DNA of 6,244 bases from Methylocystaceae bacterium (GTDB lineage Bacteria; Pseudomonadota; Alphaproteobacteria; Rhizobiales; Beijerinckiaceae). Positions 1 to 6,244 of this stretch are shown one piece after another (position 1 is the first letter of the stretch; each line of letters starts with the position of its first letter). The translations under genes were made by a program, and so were the position numbers. Under the pieces are notes generated by a model. That model made no database searches, was not told where the DNA came from, and worked only from the letters and a program-made list of their open reading frames with translations. The stretch is taken from positions 6,275 to 12,518 of the forward strand of contig PLZT01000573.1 of assembly GCA_003152255.1 (NCBI GenBank), read 5' to 3'.

Positions 1-225
1 CTGTGTCAGTACTTCGCCTATGTGGAAGTCGCCGATCCCAACGCCGACATGTCCGGTCCCGCGCAGCATGAGAGCCAGAGCTCATTGTGGTTGGCCTACG
101 CGACGCTGCGAAGTCAGAAAGCGGCGTTCCAGATGCGACGCGTCTCGCGCCGCGACCATATCTATCCGGTGTTCCGGCAATTATTCCAACGCCGAGGCGT
201 CAGCGCCGGGGAGACTTCGCGATGA
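1..225 (+). CDS. yeaH: YeaH/YhbH family protein (DUF444), C-terminal end only
   Basis: Frame 1 is open from the first base to a TGA at 223-225 and gives the last 74 residues of a protein that starts upstream. The family is about 420-430 aa long, so roughly a sixth is present. Features seen: an opening LCQYFAYVEV, a LWLAYATL stretch and a near-terminal IYPVFRQLF. These fit the C-terminus of YeaH/DUF444 proteins, which carry a von Willebrand A-like domain further upstream. In E. coli YeaH is encoded next to the serine kinase YeaG (PrkA) and acts with it in nitrogen starvation and stationary phase; its biochemical role is unknown. The stop codon overlaps the start of the following spoVR gene, which independently supports the assignment because prkA, yeaH and spoVR are commonly neighbours in proteobacteria. 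The identification rests on a short tail recalled from memory plus context. Confidence 0.85.
   Translation: MCQYFAYVEVADPNADMSGPAQHESQSSLWLAYATLRSQKAAFQMRRVSRRDHIYPVFRQLFQRRGVSAGETSR
208..213 (+). promoter_or_regulatory. Ribosome binding site of spoVR
   Basis: GGGGAG lies 8 bases before the ATG at 222, inside the end of yeaH. It decides the spoVR start: the reading frame stays open upstream as far as base 87, but only the ATG at 222 has a good Shine-Dalgarno sequence and gives the family's usual length. Confidence 0.75.
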
Positions 226-1748
226 ACGACGGCTCCCTCCTTTTCGAAGGCAATGATTGGGATTTCCAAACGATCCAACGAATTCATGAAGCGGTCGCCC
301 GGATCGCGGACGAGGAGCTCGGCCTGGATATTTTCCCAAATCAGATCGAAGTCATCACGGCCGAGCAAATGCTGGACGCCTATGCGTCGGCCGGCATGCC
401 GCTGTTCTACCGGCACTGGTCCTTCGGCAAGCGATTTGCGCAGCACGAGGGCGTCTACCGCGTGGGATTGCAGGGCCTCGCCTATGAAATAGTGATCAAC
501 TCCAACCCTTGCATAAGCTATATCATGGAGGAGAACACCGCCACGATGCAGGCTCTGGTGATTGCCCACGCGGCATTCGGGCACAATCACTTTTTCAAGA
601 ACAATTATCAATTCCGTCAGTGGACGGACCCCGGCAGTATTCTGGATTACCTCGCCTACGCCAAAAACTATATCGCGAACTGTGAGGAGCGCTATGGCGA
701 GTCCGAGGTGGAGCGATTGCTCGACGCCGCGCATGCATTGATGCCGCAGGGCATAGACCATTATCCGCACAAAAAGCCGCTCGATCTGCGCTCGGAAGAG
801 AAGCGCGAACGCGGCCGTATGCAGGAGCGAGAAAGGCTTTACAACGACCTCTGGCGAACCGTGCCGGGAAGCTCGCGGGAAGCCTCGACGACGGCGGTGG
901 ATCGTCGGCGCACAATGCTGCGCCTGCCGCAGGAAAACATCCTTTATTTCCTCGAGAAGACGGCGCCGAAACTCCATCCCTGGCAGCGCGAAGTGTTGCG
1001 CATTGTCAGACTGATCGCGCAATATTTTTACCCGCAGCAGTTGACGAAAGTCATGAACGAGGGCTGCGCGACCTATTGCCATTACCGCATTATGAATACT
1101 CTGCACGAGACGCGGCGGATTAGCGACGGCAGCTTCCTTGAGTTTCTGCGATCGCACACCAACGTAATTCGCCAACCAGACTGTTACGATCGCGCCTATA
1201 GCGGGGTAAACCCTTACGCGCTGGGTTTCGATATGATGAGGGATCTCGCGCGCATCGTGCTGCAACCGACCGAGGAGGATCGGGCGTGGTTTCCCGAGAT
1301 AGCTGGCCGAGGCGACGAGATGGCGGTGCTTCGCGATATCTGGGCCAATTACCGAGACGACAGTTTCATCGCCCAATTCTTAAGTCCAAATCTCATCCGC
1401 AAGTGGCGACTGTTCCATATCGTCGATGAAGACGATGCTCCGCAATTGGAGGTGAGCGCGATCCATAATGAGCGCGGCTACCGGGATCTGAGGCGAAGCC
1501 TCGCCGTCGAGTACGAAGCCGCACGAAAAATCCCCGACATCCAGGTCGTGGATGTGGACCTCGCTGGCAGTCGCAAGCTCGTAATGCGTCACAAAGTGGT
1601 CGATGGCAAGCTCCTCGAGATCGGCAACGCTTCGCTTGTTCTGGGGCAAATCGCCAATCTCTGGGGATATGAGATTTTGCTCGAAGAGATCGACGCCACG
1701 TCCGAGGAGGTCTTGAAAGCACATATGGCGTCGCCGGCAATGCATTAG
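222..1748 (+). CDS. spoVR: SpoVR family protein (YcgB-like)
   Basis: The protein is 508 aa, close to E. coli YcgB (about 510) and somewhat longer than B. subtilis SpoVR (about 470). I chose the ATG at 222 over the longer open frame because of the GGGGAG site and the ATGA overlap with yeaH, which suggests translational coupling. Family signatures seen: a YRHWSFGKRF block (residues 63-72), INSNPCISYIMEENT (92-106), an AHAAFGHNHFFKNNYQF block (115-131), MNEGCATYCHYRIM (278-291) and GVNPYALGFDMMRDLARI (328-345). The conserved His116, His121, His123, Glu280 and His287 could bind a metal; that is inference. A charged, Arg/Glu-rich linker runs from about 183 to 232. No signal peptide or membrane segment is seen, so it is probably cytoplasmic. 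SpoVR is needed for spore cortex formation in Bacillus. In non-sporulating proteobacteria it belongs to the PrkA-YeaH-SpoVR stress module, with unknown chemistry. The gene is intact. Confidence 0.96.
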   Translation: MNDGSLLFEGNDWDFQTIQRIHEAVARIADEELGLDIFPNQIEVITAEQMLDAYASAGMPLFYRHWSFGKRFAQHEGVYRVGLQGLAYEIVINSNPCISYIMEENTATMQALVIAHAAFGHNHFFKNNYQFRQWTDPGSILDYLAYAKNYIANCEERYGESEVERLLDAAHALMPQGIDHYPHKKPLDLRSEEKRERGRMQERERLYNDLWRTVPGSSREASTTAVDRRRTMLRLPQENILYFLEKTAPKLHPWQREVLRIVRLIAQYFYPQQLTKVMNEGCATYCHYRIMNTLHETRRISDGSFLEFLRSHTNVIRQPDCYDRAYSGVNPYALGFDMMRDLARIVLQPTEEDRAWFPEIAGRGDEMAVLRDIWANYRDDSFIAQFLSPNLIRKWRLFHIVDEDDAPQLEVSAIHNERGYRDLRRSLAVEYEAARKIPDIQVVDVDLAGSRKLVMRHKVVDGKLLEIGNASLVLGQIANLWGYEILLEEIDATSEEVLKAHMASPAMH

Positions 1749-1752
1749 CGCC

Positions 1753-1773
1753 GCGCCGGCCATTTGCTGGCGC
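1753..1773 (+). terminator. Hairpin just after spoVR, probable terminator
   Basis: GCGCCGGC (1753-1760) pairs with GCTGGCGC (1766-1773) around a CATTT loop, giving 8 pairs with one G-U wobble, 4 bases after the spoVR stop. A competing 7-pair stem, TAGCGCC (1746-1752) with GGCGCTA (1769-1775), is also possible. No clean run of T follows (only CTTTCCGTTC near 1780), so this may be a weak or Rho-assisted terminator, or an mRNA-stabilising 3' end. Confidence 0.5.
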
Positions 1774-2075
1774 TAGGCGCTTTCCGTTCATCATATCCGA
1801 AATCCGCGAGGCAATTAGGCGCCAATCAACGAGCACAGGAAGCGATTGACAAAAAGGCGAGGCGGAGTCCGTCGATCCGCGGGTTCGAAAATGCGCCTTG
1901 CGACGACCAAAAACAAATTGTAGCGTTGAACCTCCAAAAGATCACCATATCTGGGGGAACAGAGCGGGACTCAACGTAGGTGAGCGATTCGGGCGCGATT
2001 CGTTCGCAGCCTGTTCGGAAGTTAAATCGTCTCGACACGAAAGCTCCGATATGAAACATCATCGCAGGCCGGGAA

Positions 2076-2088
2076 CACGAATTTCGTG
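2076..2088. repeat. 13-base inverted repeat, possible operator
   Basis: CACGAA and TTCGTG form perfect 6-base arms around a single T. The half-site ACACGAA occurs again at 2034-2040. Its size and symmetry would suit a dimeric regulator about 95 bases before the helicase start, but no regulator gene is in view and such a short palindrome may arise by chance. Confidence 0.3.
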
Positions 2089-2106
2089 AGCGCCCACCGC
2101 GAAATC

Positions 2107-2138
2107 GCTTCGACCGCGGCTTGGCGAAGCCGGGGTCG
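2107..2138 (+). promoter_or_regulatory. Structured leader of the helicase gene, two alternative hairpins
   Basis: Stem A: CGACC (2111-2115) pairs with GGTCG (2134-2138), and CGGCTT (2117-2122) with AAGCCG (2127-2132). They are separated by one G-G mismatch and closed by a GGCG loop, 11 pairs in all. Stem B: GCTTCG (2107-2112) pairs with CGAAGC (2125-2130). The two stems share bases and cannot form together. No T run follows, so this is not an obvious intrinsic terminator. It ends 45 bases before the helicase ATG. A regulatory role is inference. Confidence 0.35.
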
Positions 2139-2163
2139 CGAGGAGCCTAACGGTTAACTCGGC

Positions 2164-2170
2164 GGGAGAG
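2164..2170 (+). promoter_or_regulatory. Possible, distant ribosome binding site of the helicase
   Basis: GGGAGAG is the best purine-rich stretch before the ATG at 2184, but its 13-base spacing is longer than usual; a nearer TGGAAA (2176-2181) is a poorer match. An in-frame TAA at 2148-2150 and the absence of any other in-frame ATG, GTG or TTG before 2184 leave 2184 as the upstream-most start. Translation may therefore be modest or structure-dependent. Confidence 0.4.
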
Positions 2171-2183
2171 CCAGCTGGAAACC

Positions 2184-5100
2184 ATGCAGGATCTGCTTGG
2201 CGGGCCGCCGGCGGCGCGATGGGCGCCGGGCCGGATCGAGGGCGCGCGGCGGGACGGGGTTTGCGCGGTGCTCGGCCCCACGAACACCGGAAAGACCCAT
2301 CACGCCATCGAGCGGATGCTTTCATTTCGGACCGGGATGATCGGCCTGCCGCTGCGCCTCTTGGCGCGCGAGGTGTACACCCGCGTCGCGCAACGGGTCG
2401 GCGCGGAAAATGTCGCGCTGGTGACCGGCGAGGAGAAAATCAAACCGCGCGCCCCAAGCTACTGGATCGCCACCGTCGAGGCGATGCCGCGCGATCTGAA
2501 CGTCGATTTCGTCGCGATCGACGAGGTGCAGCTCGCGGCGGATTTCGATCGTGGCCATGTCTTCACCCGCCGCCTGCTGCGCTGGCGCGGCCGACAGGAG
2601 ACTCTGTTGATCGGCTCCGGCGTCATGGCGCCGCTGATCGAACGATTTTTGCCGGGCGCGCCGATTTTCTCGCGCCCGCGCCTGTCGCGCCTCGCTTACG
2701 CCGGCCAGCGCAAGATCGCCCGTTTGCCGCCGCGCAGCGCCATTGTAGCCTTTTCGGCCGAGGATGTTTACGCCATCGCGGAATGGATCAAGCGTCAAAA
2801 GGGCGGCGCGGCTGTCGTGATCGGCGCGCTCAGCCCCAAGACCCGCAACGCCCAGGTCGAACTTTATCAGAATGGCGAGGTGGATTATATCGTCGCCACC
2901 GACGCGATCGGCATGGGTCTCAATCTCGACATCGACCATATCGCTTTCGCCGCCGATCAGAAATTCGACGGATGGCGCTTTCGTCGGCTCGCCGCCGCGG
3001 AATTTGGCCAGATCGCGGGGCGGGCGGGGCGCCACATGAACGACGGCACCTTTGGAACGACGGGGCGCTGCCCGCCTTTCGACGAGGATTTGATCGAGGC
3101 GCTGGAGGAACATTGCTTCGACCCCGTGACGACTCTGCAATGGCGCAACCCGGAGCTCGATTTTTCCTCGCTCGAAGCGCTCGCGGCCTCGCTCGACGTT
3201 TTGCCCAGCAATCCCTGCCTCGCCCGCGCGCCGGCTCGGGAGGACCAACTGGCGCTGGAGGCTTTGTGCCGCGACGACCATGTTCGCCGCAACGCCAAGA
3301 CACCGGCGGATATAGCGAGACTGTGGGAGGCGTGCCAGATTCCCGACTACCGCAAGACCTCGCCGGCGGCGCACGCCGAGCTCGCGACGACCATTTTTGG
3401 CTTCGTCGTCCGGCGCGGCAAAATCCCCGACGACTGGATGGCCCGCCAATTCGCGGTCGCCGATCGCGTCGACGGCGACATCGCGACCCTTGCCAACCGC
3501 CTCGCGCAGGTGCGAACATGGAGCTTCGTCGCCCATCGTTCCGGGTGGCTGGAAAATTCCGACCATTGGCAGAGCGTCGCGCGTCAGGTAGAGGACAGGA
3601 TATCCGACGCGCTTCACGATCGTCTCACCCAGCGTTTCGTCGATCGCCGCACCAGCGTGCTGATGCGCTGTCTTAGAGAGAATACAATGCTCGAAGCCGA
3701 AATTACCGCAGCCGGCGACGTTATCGTCGAAGGTCAGCATGTCGGATCTTTACAAGGTTTCCGTTTCACGGCCGATCCGGGGGCGGCGGGCGAAGCCGCC
3801 AAGGCTCTGAACGCCGCGGCGCAAAAGGCCCTCGCCAGCGAGTTCGACGCCCGCGCGACCCGTATCTTCGACGCCGTGGACGACGCCTTCGTGCTCGGCA
3901 ACGACGGGACGATCCGCTGGCTGGGCGAACCGGTCGGCAAGATCGCGCAAGGGTCCGGCGTTCTCAAGCCGACCGCGCATGTGCTCGCCGACGAGCAGCT
4001 GACCGGCGCGGTCCTGGATAATGTGAAGCAGCGTCTGGAGCTGTGGCTGTCGCAGCGGGTCAAGAAACTGCTCGGCGCGCTGGAACAGCTCGAATCGGGC
4101 GAGGGACTGTCGGGCGCGGTGCGCGGCGTCGCCTTCCAGATCGCGGAAGAGCTGGGCGTGCTGGAACGCGGCCGGGTCTCCAAGGAAATCAAGAGCTTCT
4201 CGCAAGAAGACCGCGCCGCGCTGCGCAAGCTCGGCGTTCGTTTCGGCGCCTATCACCTTTATCTGCCGCTGCTTCTGAAGCCGGCGCCGCGCGCGCTCGC
4301 CGCGCTGCTGTGGGCGTTGCGCCATGGCGGGCTGGAAAACATCAAGGGGCTGGAGGAAGCTCCGCATCTCGCCGCCTCGGGCCGCACCTCCTTCGCCGCG
4401 GATCCCGCCATCGCCAAAGGGTTTTATCGCGCCGCGGGCTATCGTCTTTGCGGCGAGCGCGTGGTGCGCGTCGATATTCTCGAACGCCTCGCCGATCTTA
4501 TCCGTCCCGCCATAGCCTATAGACCGGGCGTCAGCGTTGGCGAACCGCCGGCCGGCGCCGCCGACGCCGACGGTTTCGTCGTCACGGTCGCGATGACCTC
4601 GCTGACTGGCTGCGCGGGCGACGCCTTCTCCTCGATTTTGCGTTCGCTCGGTTACGCCAACGCGAAACGTCCCGGCCCCGCGATCACCGCGCCGCTGATC
4701 ATGGCGGCTCCCATGCAGCCGCTCACGCCGGTCGCGGCGGAAGACGCCTCGGATTCGCCGGCTGTGGAGACCGAGCCAGGAGAGCAGGCCGAGGCCGCCG
4801 CGAGCGAATCGGCCGCGCCAGTTCCCGCGCCGGAAGCCGAGATCGCGCCGTCCCAAGCGGTCGAAAGCGTTGAGAGCGAGCCCGCCGAGGCCGCGCAAGC
4901 GGAGGAGACGACGCCCGCCACGACCGAGCCCGCCGCGGAAACGTCCGTTCCTCTCCCGGAACAAGTCGAGGCTTCGGGCGCCGTGTCCGAGGAAGCTCCA
5001 GTGGTGGGAACCGCCGAAGCGGCCGTGCTAATCGAAGTATGGTCGCCGCAGCGCCACGTTCCGCAGCAGCGCCGGCAAGAAGGCGAGCGCAGGCCGCGGC

Positions 5101-5453
5101 GCGCGGAGACGGGCGGCGAGCCGTCGCGGCACGAACCGCCGCGCGAAGGCGAGTCGCGAGAAGCGCGTCCCCAGGCCGAGTCGCCTCGCGGCGAGCGCTC
5201 TCAAGGCGAGCGCCCGGCGAGGAACCATTCGCGCGCCGACGCGCCGAAGGGCGGTTTCCGGTCCGGCGGCAAGCCAAGCCAGGGTTCACGCCCCGATCAG
5301 CGGGACAATCGCGGACCGAGGGACGAGAGCCGCCCTCGTCCAGGCGGAGCCAGTGTTCCGCCGCAAAGGCGCGAGCGTCTGCCGGACCCGGATTCGCCCT
5401 TCGCAAAGCTGCTAGCGTTGAAGGCCGAACTGGAGAAAAAGGGAAAAAGCTGA
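2184..5453 (+). CDS. Suv3-like superfamily 2 (DExH) RNA helicase with long disordered tail
   Basis: The protein is 1089 aa. Helicase motifs in order: Walker A GPTNTGKT (residues 31-38), motif II DEVQ (113-116), motif III GSG (144-146), a second RecA-like domain with GALSPKTRNAQVELYQNG (214-231), motif V ATDAIGMGLNLDI (238-250) and motif VI QIAGRAGR (276-283). The DEVQ box and GPTNTGKT loop are typical of Suv3, the mitochondrial RNA helicase that works with exoribonuclease, so ATP-driven RNA unwinding is the likely activity. Residues 300-830 form a long, mostly helical region with family-level similarity only. Residues 850-945 are Ala/Pro/Glu-rich and acidic; 955-1065 are Arg/Gly/Pro-rich and basic. 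The end, DPDSPFAKLLALKAEL (1068-1083), looks like a folded or helical conserved peptide. No signal peptide or membrane segment is seen, so it is cytoplasmic. It is separated from spoVR by a terminator-like hairpin and is likely transcribed on its own. All catalytic motifs are intact. The exact substrate is unknown. Confidence 0.93.
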   Translation: MQDLLGGPPAARWAPGRIEGARRDGVCAVLGPTNTGKTHHAIERMLSFRTGMIGLPLRLLAREVYTRVAQRVGAENVALVTGEEKIKPRAPSYWIATVEAMPRDLNVDFVAIDEVQLAADFDRGHVFTRRLLRWRGRQETLLIGSGVMAPLIERFLPGAPIFSRPRLSRLAYAGQRKIARLPPRSAIVAFSAEDVYAIAEWIKRQKGGAAVVIGALSPKTRNAQVELYQNGEVDYIVATDAIGMGLNLDIDHIAFAADQKFDGWRFRRLAAAEFGQIAGRAGRHMNDGTFGTTGRCPPFDEDLIEALEEHCFDPVTTLQWRNPELDFSSLEALAASLDVLPSNPCLARAPAREDQLALEALCRDDHVRRNAKTPADIARLWEACQIPDYRKTSPAAHAELATTIFGFVVRRGKIPDDWMARQFAVADRVDGDIATLANRLAQVRTWSFVAHRSGWLENSDHWQSVARQVEDRISDALHDRLTQRFVDRRTSVLMRCLRENTMLEAEITAAGDVIVEGQHVGSLQGFRFTADPGAAGEAAKALNAAAQKALASEFDARATRIFDAVDDAFVLGNDGTIRWLGEPVGKIAQGSGVLKPTAHVLADEQLTGAVLDNVKQRLELWLSQRVKKLLGALEQLESGEGLSGAVRGVAFQIAEELGVLERGRVSKEIKSFSQEDRAALRKLGVRFGAYHLYLPLLLKPAPRALAALLWALRHGGLENIKGLEEAPHLAASGRTSFAADPAIAKGFYRAAGYRLCGERVVRVDILERLADLIRPAIAYRPGVSVGEPPAGAADADGFVVTVAMTSLTGCAGDAFSSILRSLGYANAKRPGPAITAPLIMAAPMQPLTPVAAEDASDSPAVETEPGEQAEAAASESAAPVPAPEAEIAPSQAVESVESEPAEAAQAEETTPATTEPAAETSVPLPEQVEASGAVSEEAPVVGTAEAAVLIEVWSPQRHVPQQRRQEGERRPRRAETGGEPSRHEPPREGESREARPQAESPRGERSQGERPARNHSRADAPKGGFRSGGKPSQGSRPDQRDNRGPRDESRPRPGGASVPPQRRERLPDPDSPFAKLLALKAELEKKGKS

Positions 5454-5526
5454 GGCGTCACGGTGTTTTCGAGCGACTCGCGCGCCGGTTCGCTGTAAGA
5501 AAACGCATTCAATCGAAAGGCGGCTT
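5454..5526 (+). promoter_or_regulatory. Short gap with ribosome binding site of manC
   Basis: AAAGG (5516-5520) sits 6 bases before the ATG at 5527 and is a good Shine-Dalgarno site. The rest of this 73-base gap shows no strong hairpin; a weak AGCGA/TCGCT pairing (5472-5476 with 5490-5494) is too poor to call a terminator. A TGTAAG near 5494 is a poor -10 candidate with no clear -35. Read-through from the helicase is therefore possible. Confidence 0.5.
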
Positions 5527-6244
5527 ATGACCAAAATCCTTCCGGTTATCATGTGTGGCGGATCTGGAACGCGCGTGTGGCCCGAGTCCCGGGAAACGCT
5601 GCCCAAGCAATTTATTCCGCTGATCGGGGTGCGCTCGACCTTTCAGACGACGATGCAAATGCTGGATGATCCGGCCTTCGAGCGGCCCGTCGTGATTTCG
5701 AGCGTCGATTATCGTTTTTTGCTGACCGACCAACTTCGCGAGATCGGCGCGAAGGCTGACATCGTGCTGGAGCCGATGCGGCGTGATTCCGGTCCCGCCG
5801 TGGCGGTGGCGGCGGGGCTCGCCGCGCGACGCTCGCCCGAAACAGTCGTGGTGGTTCTGGCCGCCGATCATGTCGTGCGCGACCAGCCCGGACTCGTCGA
5901 CCTGTGCAAGAAGGCGGCGGCGGCGGCGCGGGAAGGTTACATCGTCACATTGGGCGTCAAACCCGATTCGCCGGCGACAGGCTACGGCTATCTGCGCGCG
6001 GGCGCGCCGCTGACGCCGGGCGGCGACGTGCTGAAACTCGAAGCCTTCGTCGAAAAGCCGGACCGCGCCACCGCGCAAAGCTACGTCGACGCCGGCTATT
6101 TTTGGAACAGCGGCAATTTTATTTTCCGCGCCGATGTGATGCAGGCCGAAATCGCCAAATTCGAGCCGGAGATTTTCGCGGCGGCGGAGGCGGCGATCGA
6201 GGCGGCGACGACGGATCTGGGCTTTCTGGTGCTCGACGCGGCCG
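5527..6244 (+). CDS. manC: Mannose-1-phosphate guanylyltransferase, N-terminal part (runs off the window)
   Basis: The frame is open from the ATG at 5527 to the window edge, giving 239 residues without a stop. It makes GDP-mannose from mannose-1-phosphate and GTP in the cytoplasm, the donor for capsule, exopolysaccharide or lipopolysaccharide sugars. Seen: the nucleotidyltransferase signature GGSGTRVWPESRETLPKQF (residues 11-29), LEPMRRDSGPAVAVAAGLAA (81-100), AADHVV (112-117), the sugar-binding EKPD (176-179) and YFWNSGNFIF (191-200). AADH and GNFIF fit mannose rather than glucose nucleotidyltransferases. The usual family lengths are about 350 aa (single domain) or 470 aa (with a mannose-6-phosphate isomerase domain); the missing 3' part decides which. 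The start is supported by AAAGG 6 bases upstream and by the motif lying at the very N-terminus. It lies 73 bases after the helicase; no functional link to that gene is apparent. Polysaccharide genes may follow downstream. Confidence 0.93.
   Translation, partial: MTKILPVIMCGGSGTRVWPESRETLPKQFIPLIGVRSTFQTTMQMLDDPAFERPVVISSVDYRFLLTDQLREIGAKADIVLEPMRRDSGPAVAVAAGLAARRSPETVVVVLAADHVVRDQPGLVDLCKKAAAAAREGYIVTLGVKPDSPATGYGYLRAGAPLTPGGDVLKLEAFVEKPDRATAQSYVDAGYFWNSGNFIFRADVMQAEIAKFEPEIFAAAEAAIEAATTDLGFLVLDAA

Larger units (their letters stand above)
1749..2183. other. 435-base intergenic region between spoVR and the helicase
   Basis: No convincing gene lies here on either strand; the short open frames resemble no family I know and lack ribosome binding sites. 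Rows I counted (1861-1980) are about 52-57% GC, against about 70% in a typical helicase row. It holds the hairpin after spoVR, a perfect TTGACA (1846-1851) without a matching -10 box, a TTGAAC (1926-1931) followed 16 bases later by a weak TATCTG, a direct repeat GCGATTCG (1984-1991 and 1995-2002), the inverted repeat at 2076-2088 and the structured leader at 2107-2138. The helicase promoter must lie in this region or further upstream, but I cannot place it. An unrecognised small RNA is possible. Confidence 0.6.

Noticed and set aside
87..221. Upstream extension of spoVR to base 87
   Set aside because: It would overlap the yeaH reading frame for over 130 bases, has no ribosome binding site, and adds 45 residues not expected in the family; the ATG at 222 fits better.
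162..1376. Long open frame (404 codons) on the minus strand opposite spoVR
   Set aside because: It is the antisense shadow of an intact, recognisable gene in GC-rich DNA and its translation resembles no family.
1868..1900. GGTTCGAAA resembling a tRNA T-loop
   Set aside because: The flanking bases do not pair into a T-stem, and no acceptor or anticodon arm can be built around it.
1956..1978. GGAAC...CGTA resembling a general-stress (EcfG-type) promoter
   Set aside because: The spacer is 14 bases where 16-17 is expected and the second box ends in A rather than T.
1764..2089. Small open frames on both strands in the intergenic region (1764-1979 +, 1898-2089 +, 1826-2062 -)
   Set aside because: They overlap one another, the two + strand frames begin with TTG, none has a ribosome binding site and none has a recognisable motif. 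They could be checked by translated search.
2051..2089. 12-codon leader peptide MKHHRRPGTRIS before the helicase hairpins
   Set aside because: It has an ATG and a stop, but no convincing ribosome binding site and no run of one amino acid that would explain attenuation.
2322..4964. Two long minus-strand open frames (2322-3740 and 3750-4964) opposite the helicase, plus a 485-codon frame on the + strand at 2219-3676
   Set aside because: The helicase frame carries all motifs over its whole length; the others are Arg/Ala/Gly-rich translations typical of out-of-frame reading at high GC.
5039..5530. Open frame of 163 codons overlapping the helicase tail and reaching into manC
   Set aside because: Its translation is low-complexity Arg/Ala sequence; it arises from the repetitive GC-rich tail codons.

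Overview
The window reads as ordinary chromosomal DNA of a GC-rich alphaproteobacterium, most likely of the order Rhizobiales/Hyphomicrobiales. A methylotroph- or rhizobium-like genome would fit, but the genus cannot be fixed from this sequence. The evidence is the strong G/C third-position bias, a PrkA-YeaH-SpoVR type stress cluster, and a very long Suv3-like helicase with an Ala/Pro/Glu plus Arg-rich tail of the kind known from this class. All genes lie on the + strand. I see no insertion sequence, phage gene, CRISPR array, tRNA or rRNA.

Layout. (1) Bases 1-225 are the last 74 codons of a YeaH/YhbH (DUF444) protein that begins upstream. (2) A complete SpoVR/YcgB gene (222-1748, 508 aa) overlaps the yeaH stop by an ATGA junction; the kinase PrkA/YeaG would be expected just upstream, outside the window. 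A strong hairpin at 1753-1773 closes this unit. (3) A 435-base gap (1749-2183) has no convincing gene. It is less GC-rich than its flanks and carries short repeats, a 13-base inverted repeat and, just before the next gene, a GC-rich region that can fold in two mutually exclusive ways. (4) A 1089-aa superfamily 2 helicase of the Suv3/DExH type (2184-5453) has all core motifs intact and an unusual two-part disordered tail, acidic and then basic. (5) After a 73-base gap starts a mannose-1-phosphate guanylyltransferase (ManC/CpsB type, 5527 to the window edge), which is open at the 3' end.

The first pair of genes acts together in the poorly understood PrkA-YeaH-SpoVR stress and stationary-phase module. 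The helicase is probably an RNA-processing enzyme. The guanylyltransferase makes GDP-mannose for surface polysaccharides and marks the start of a separate functional unit. I did not find a clearly new system. The most worthwhile leads are the helicase tail, the alternative-hairpin leader of the helicase, and the neighbourhood downstream of it, which differs from the one I remember for this family.
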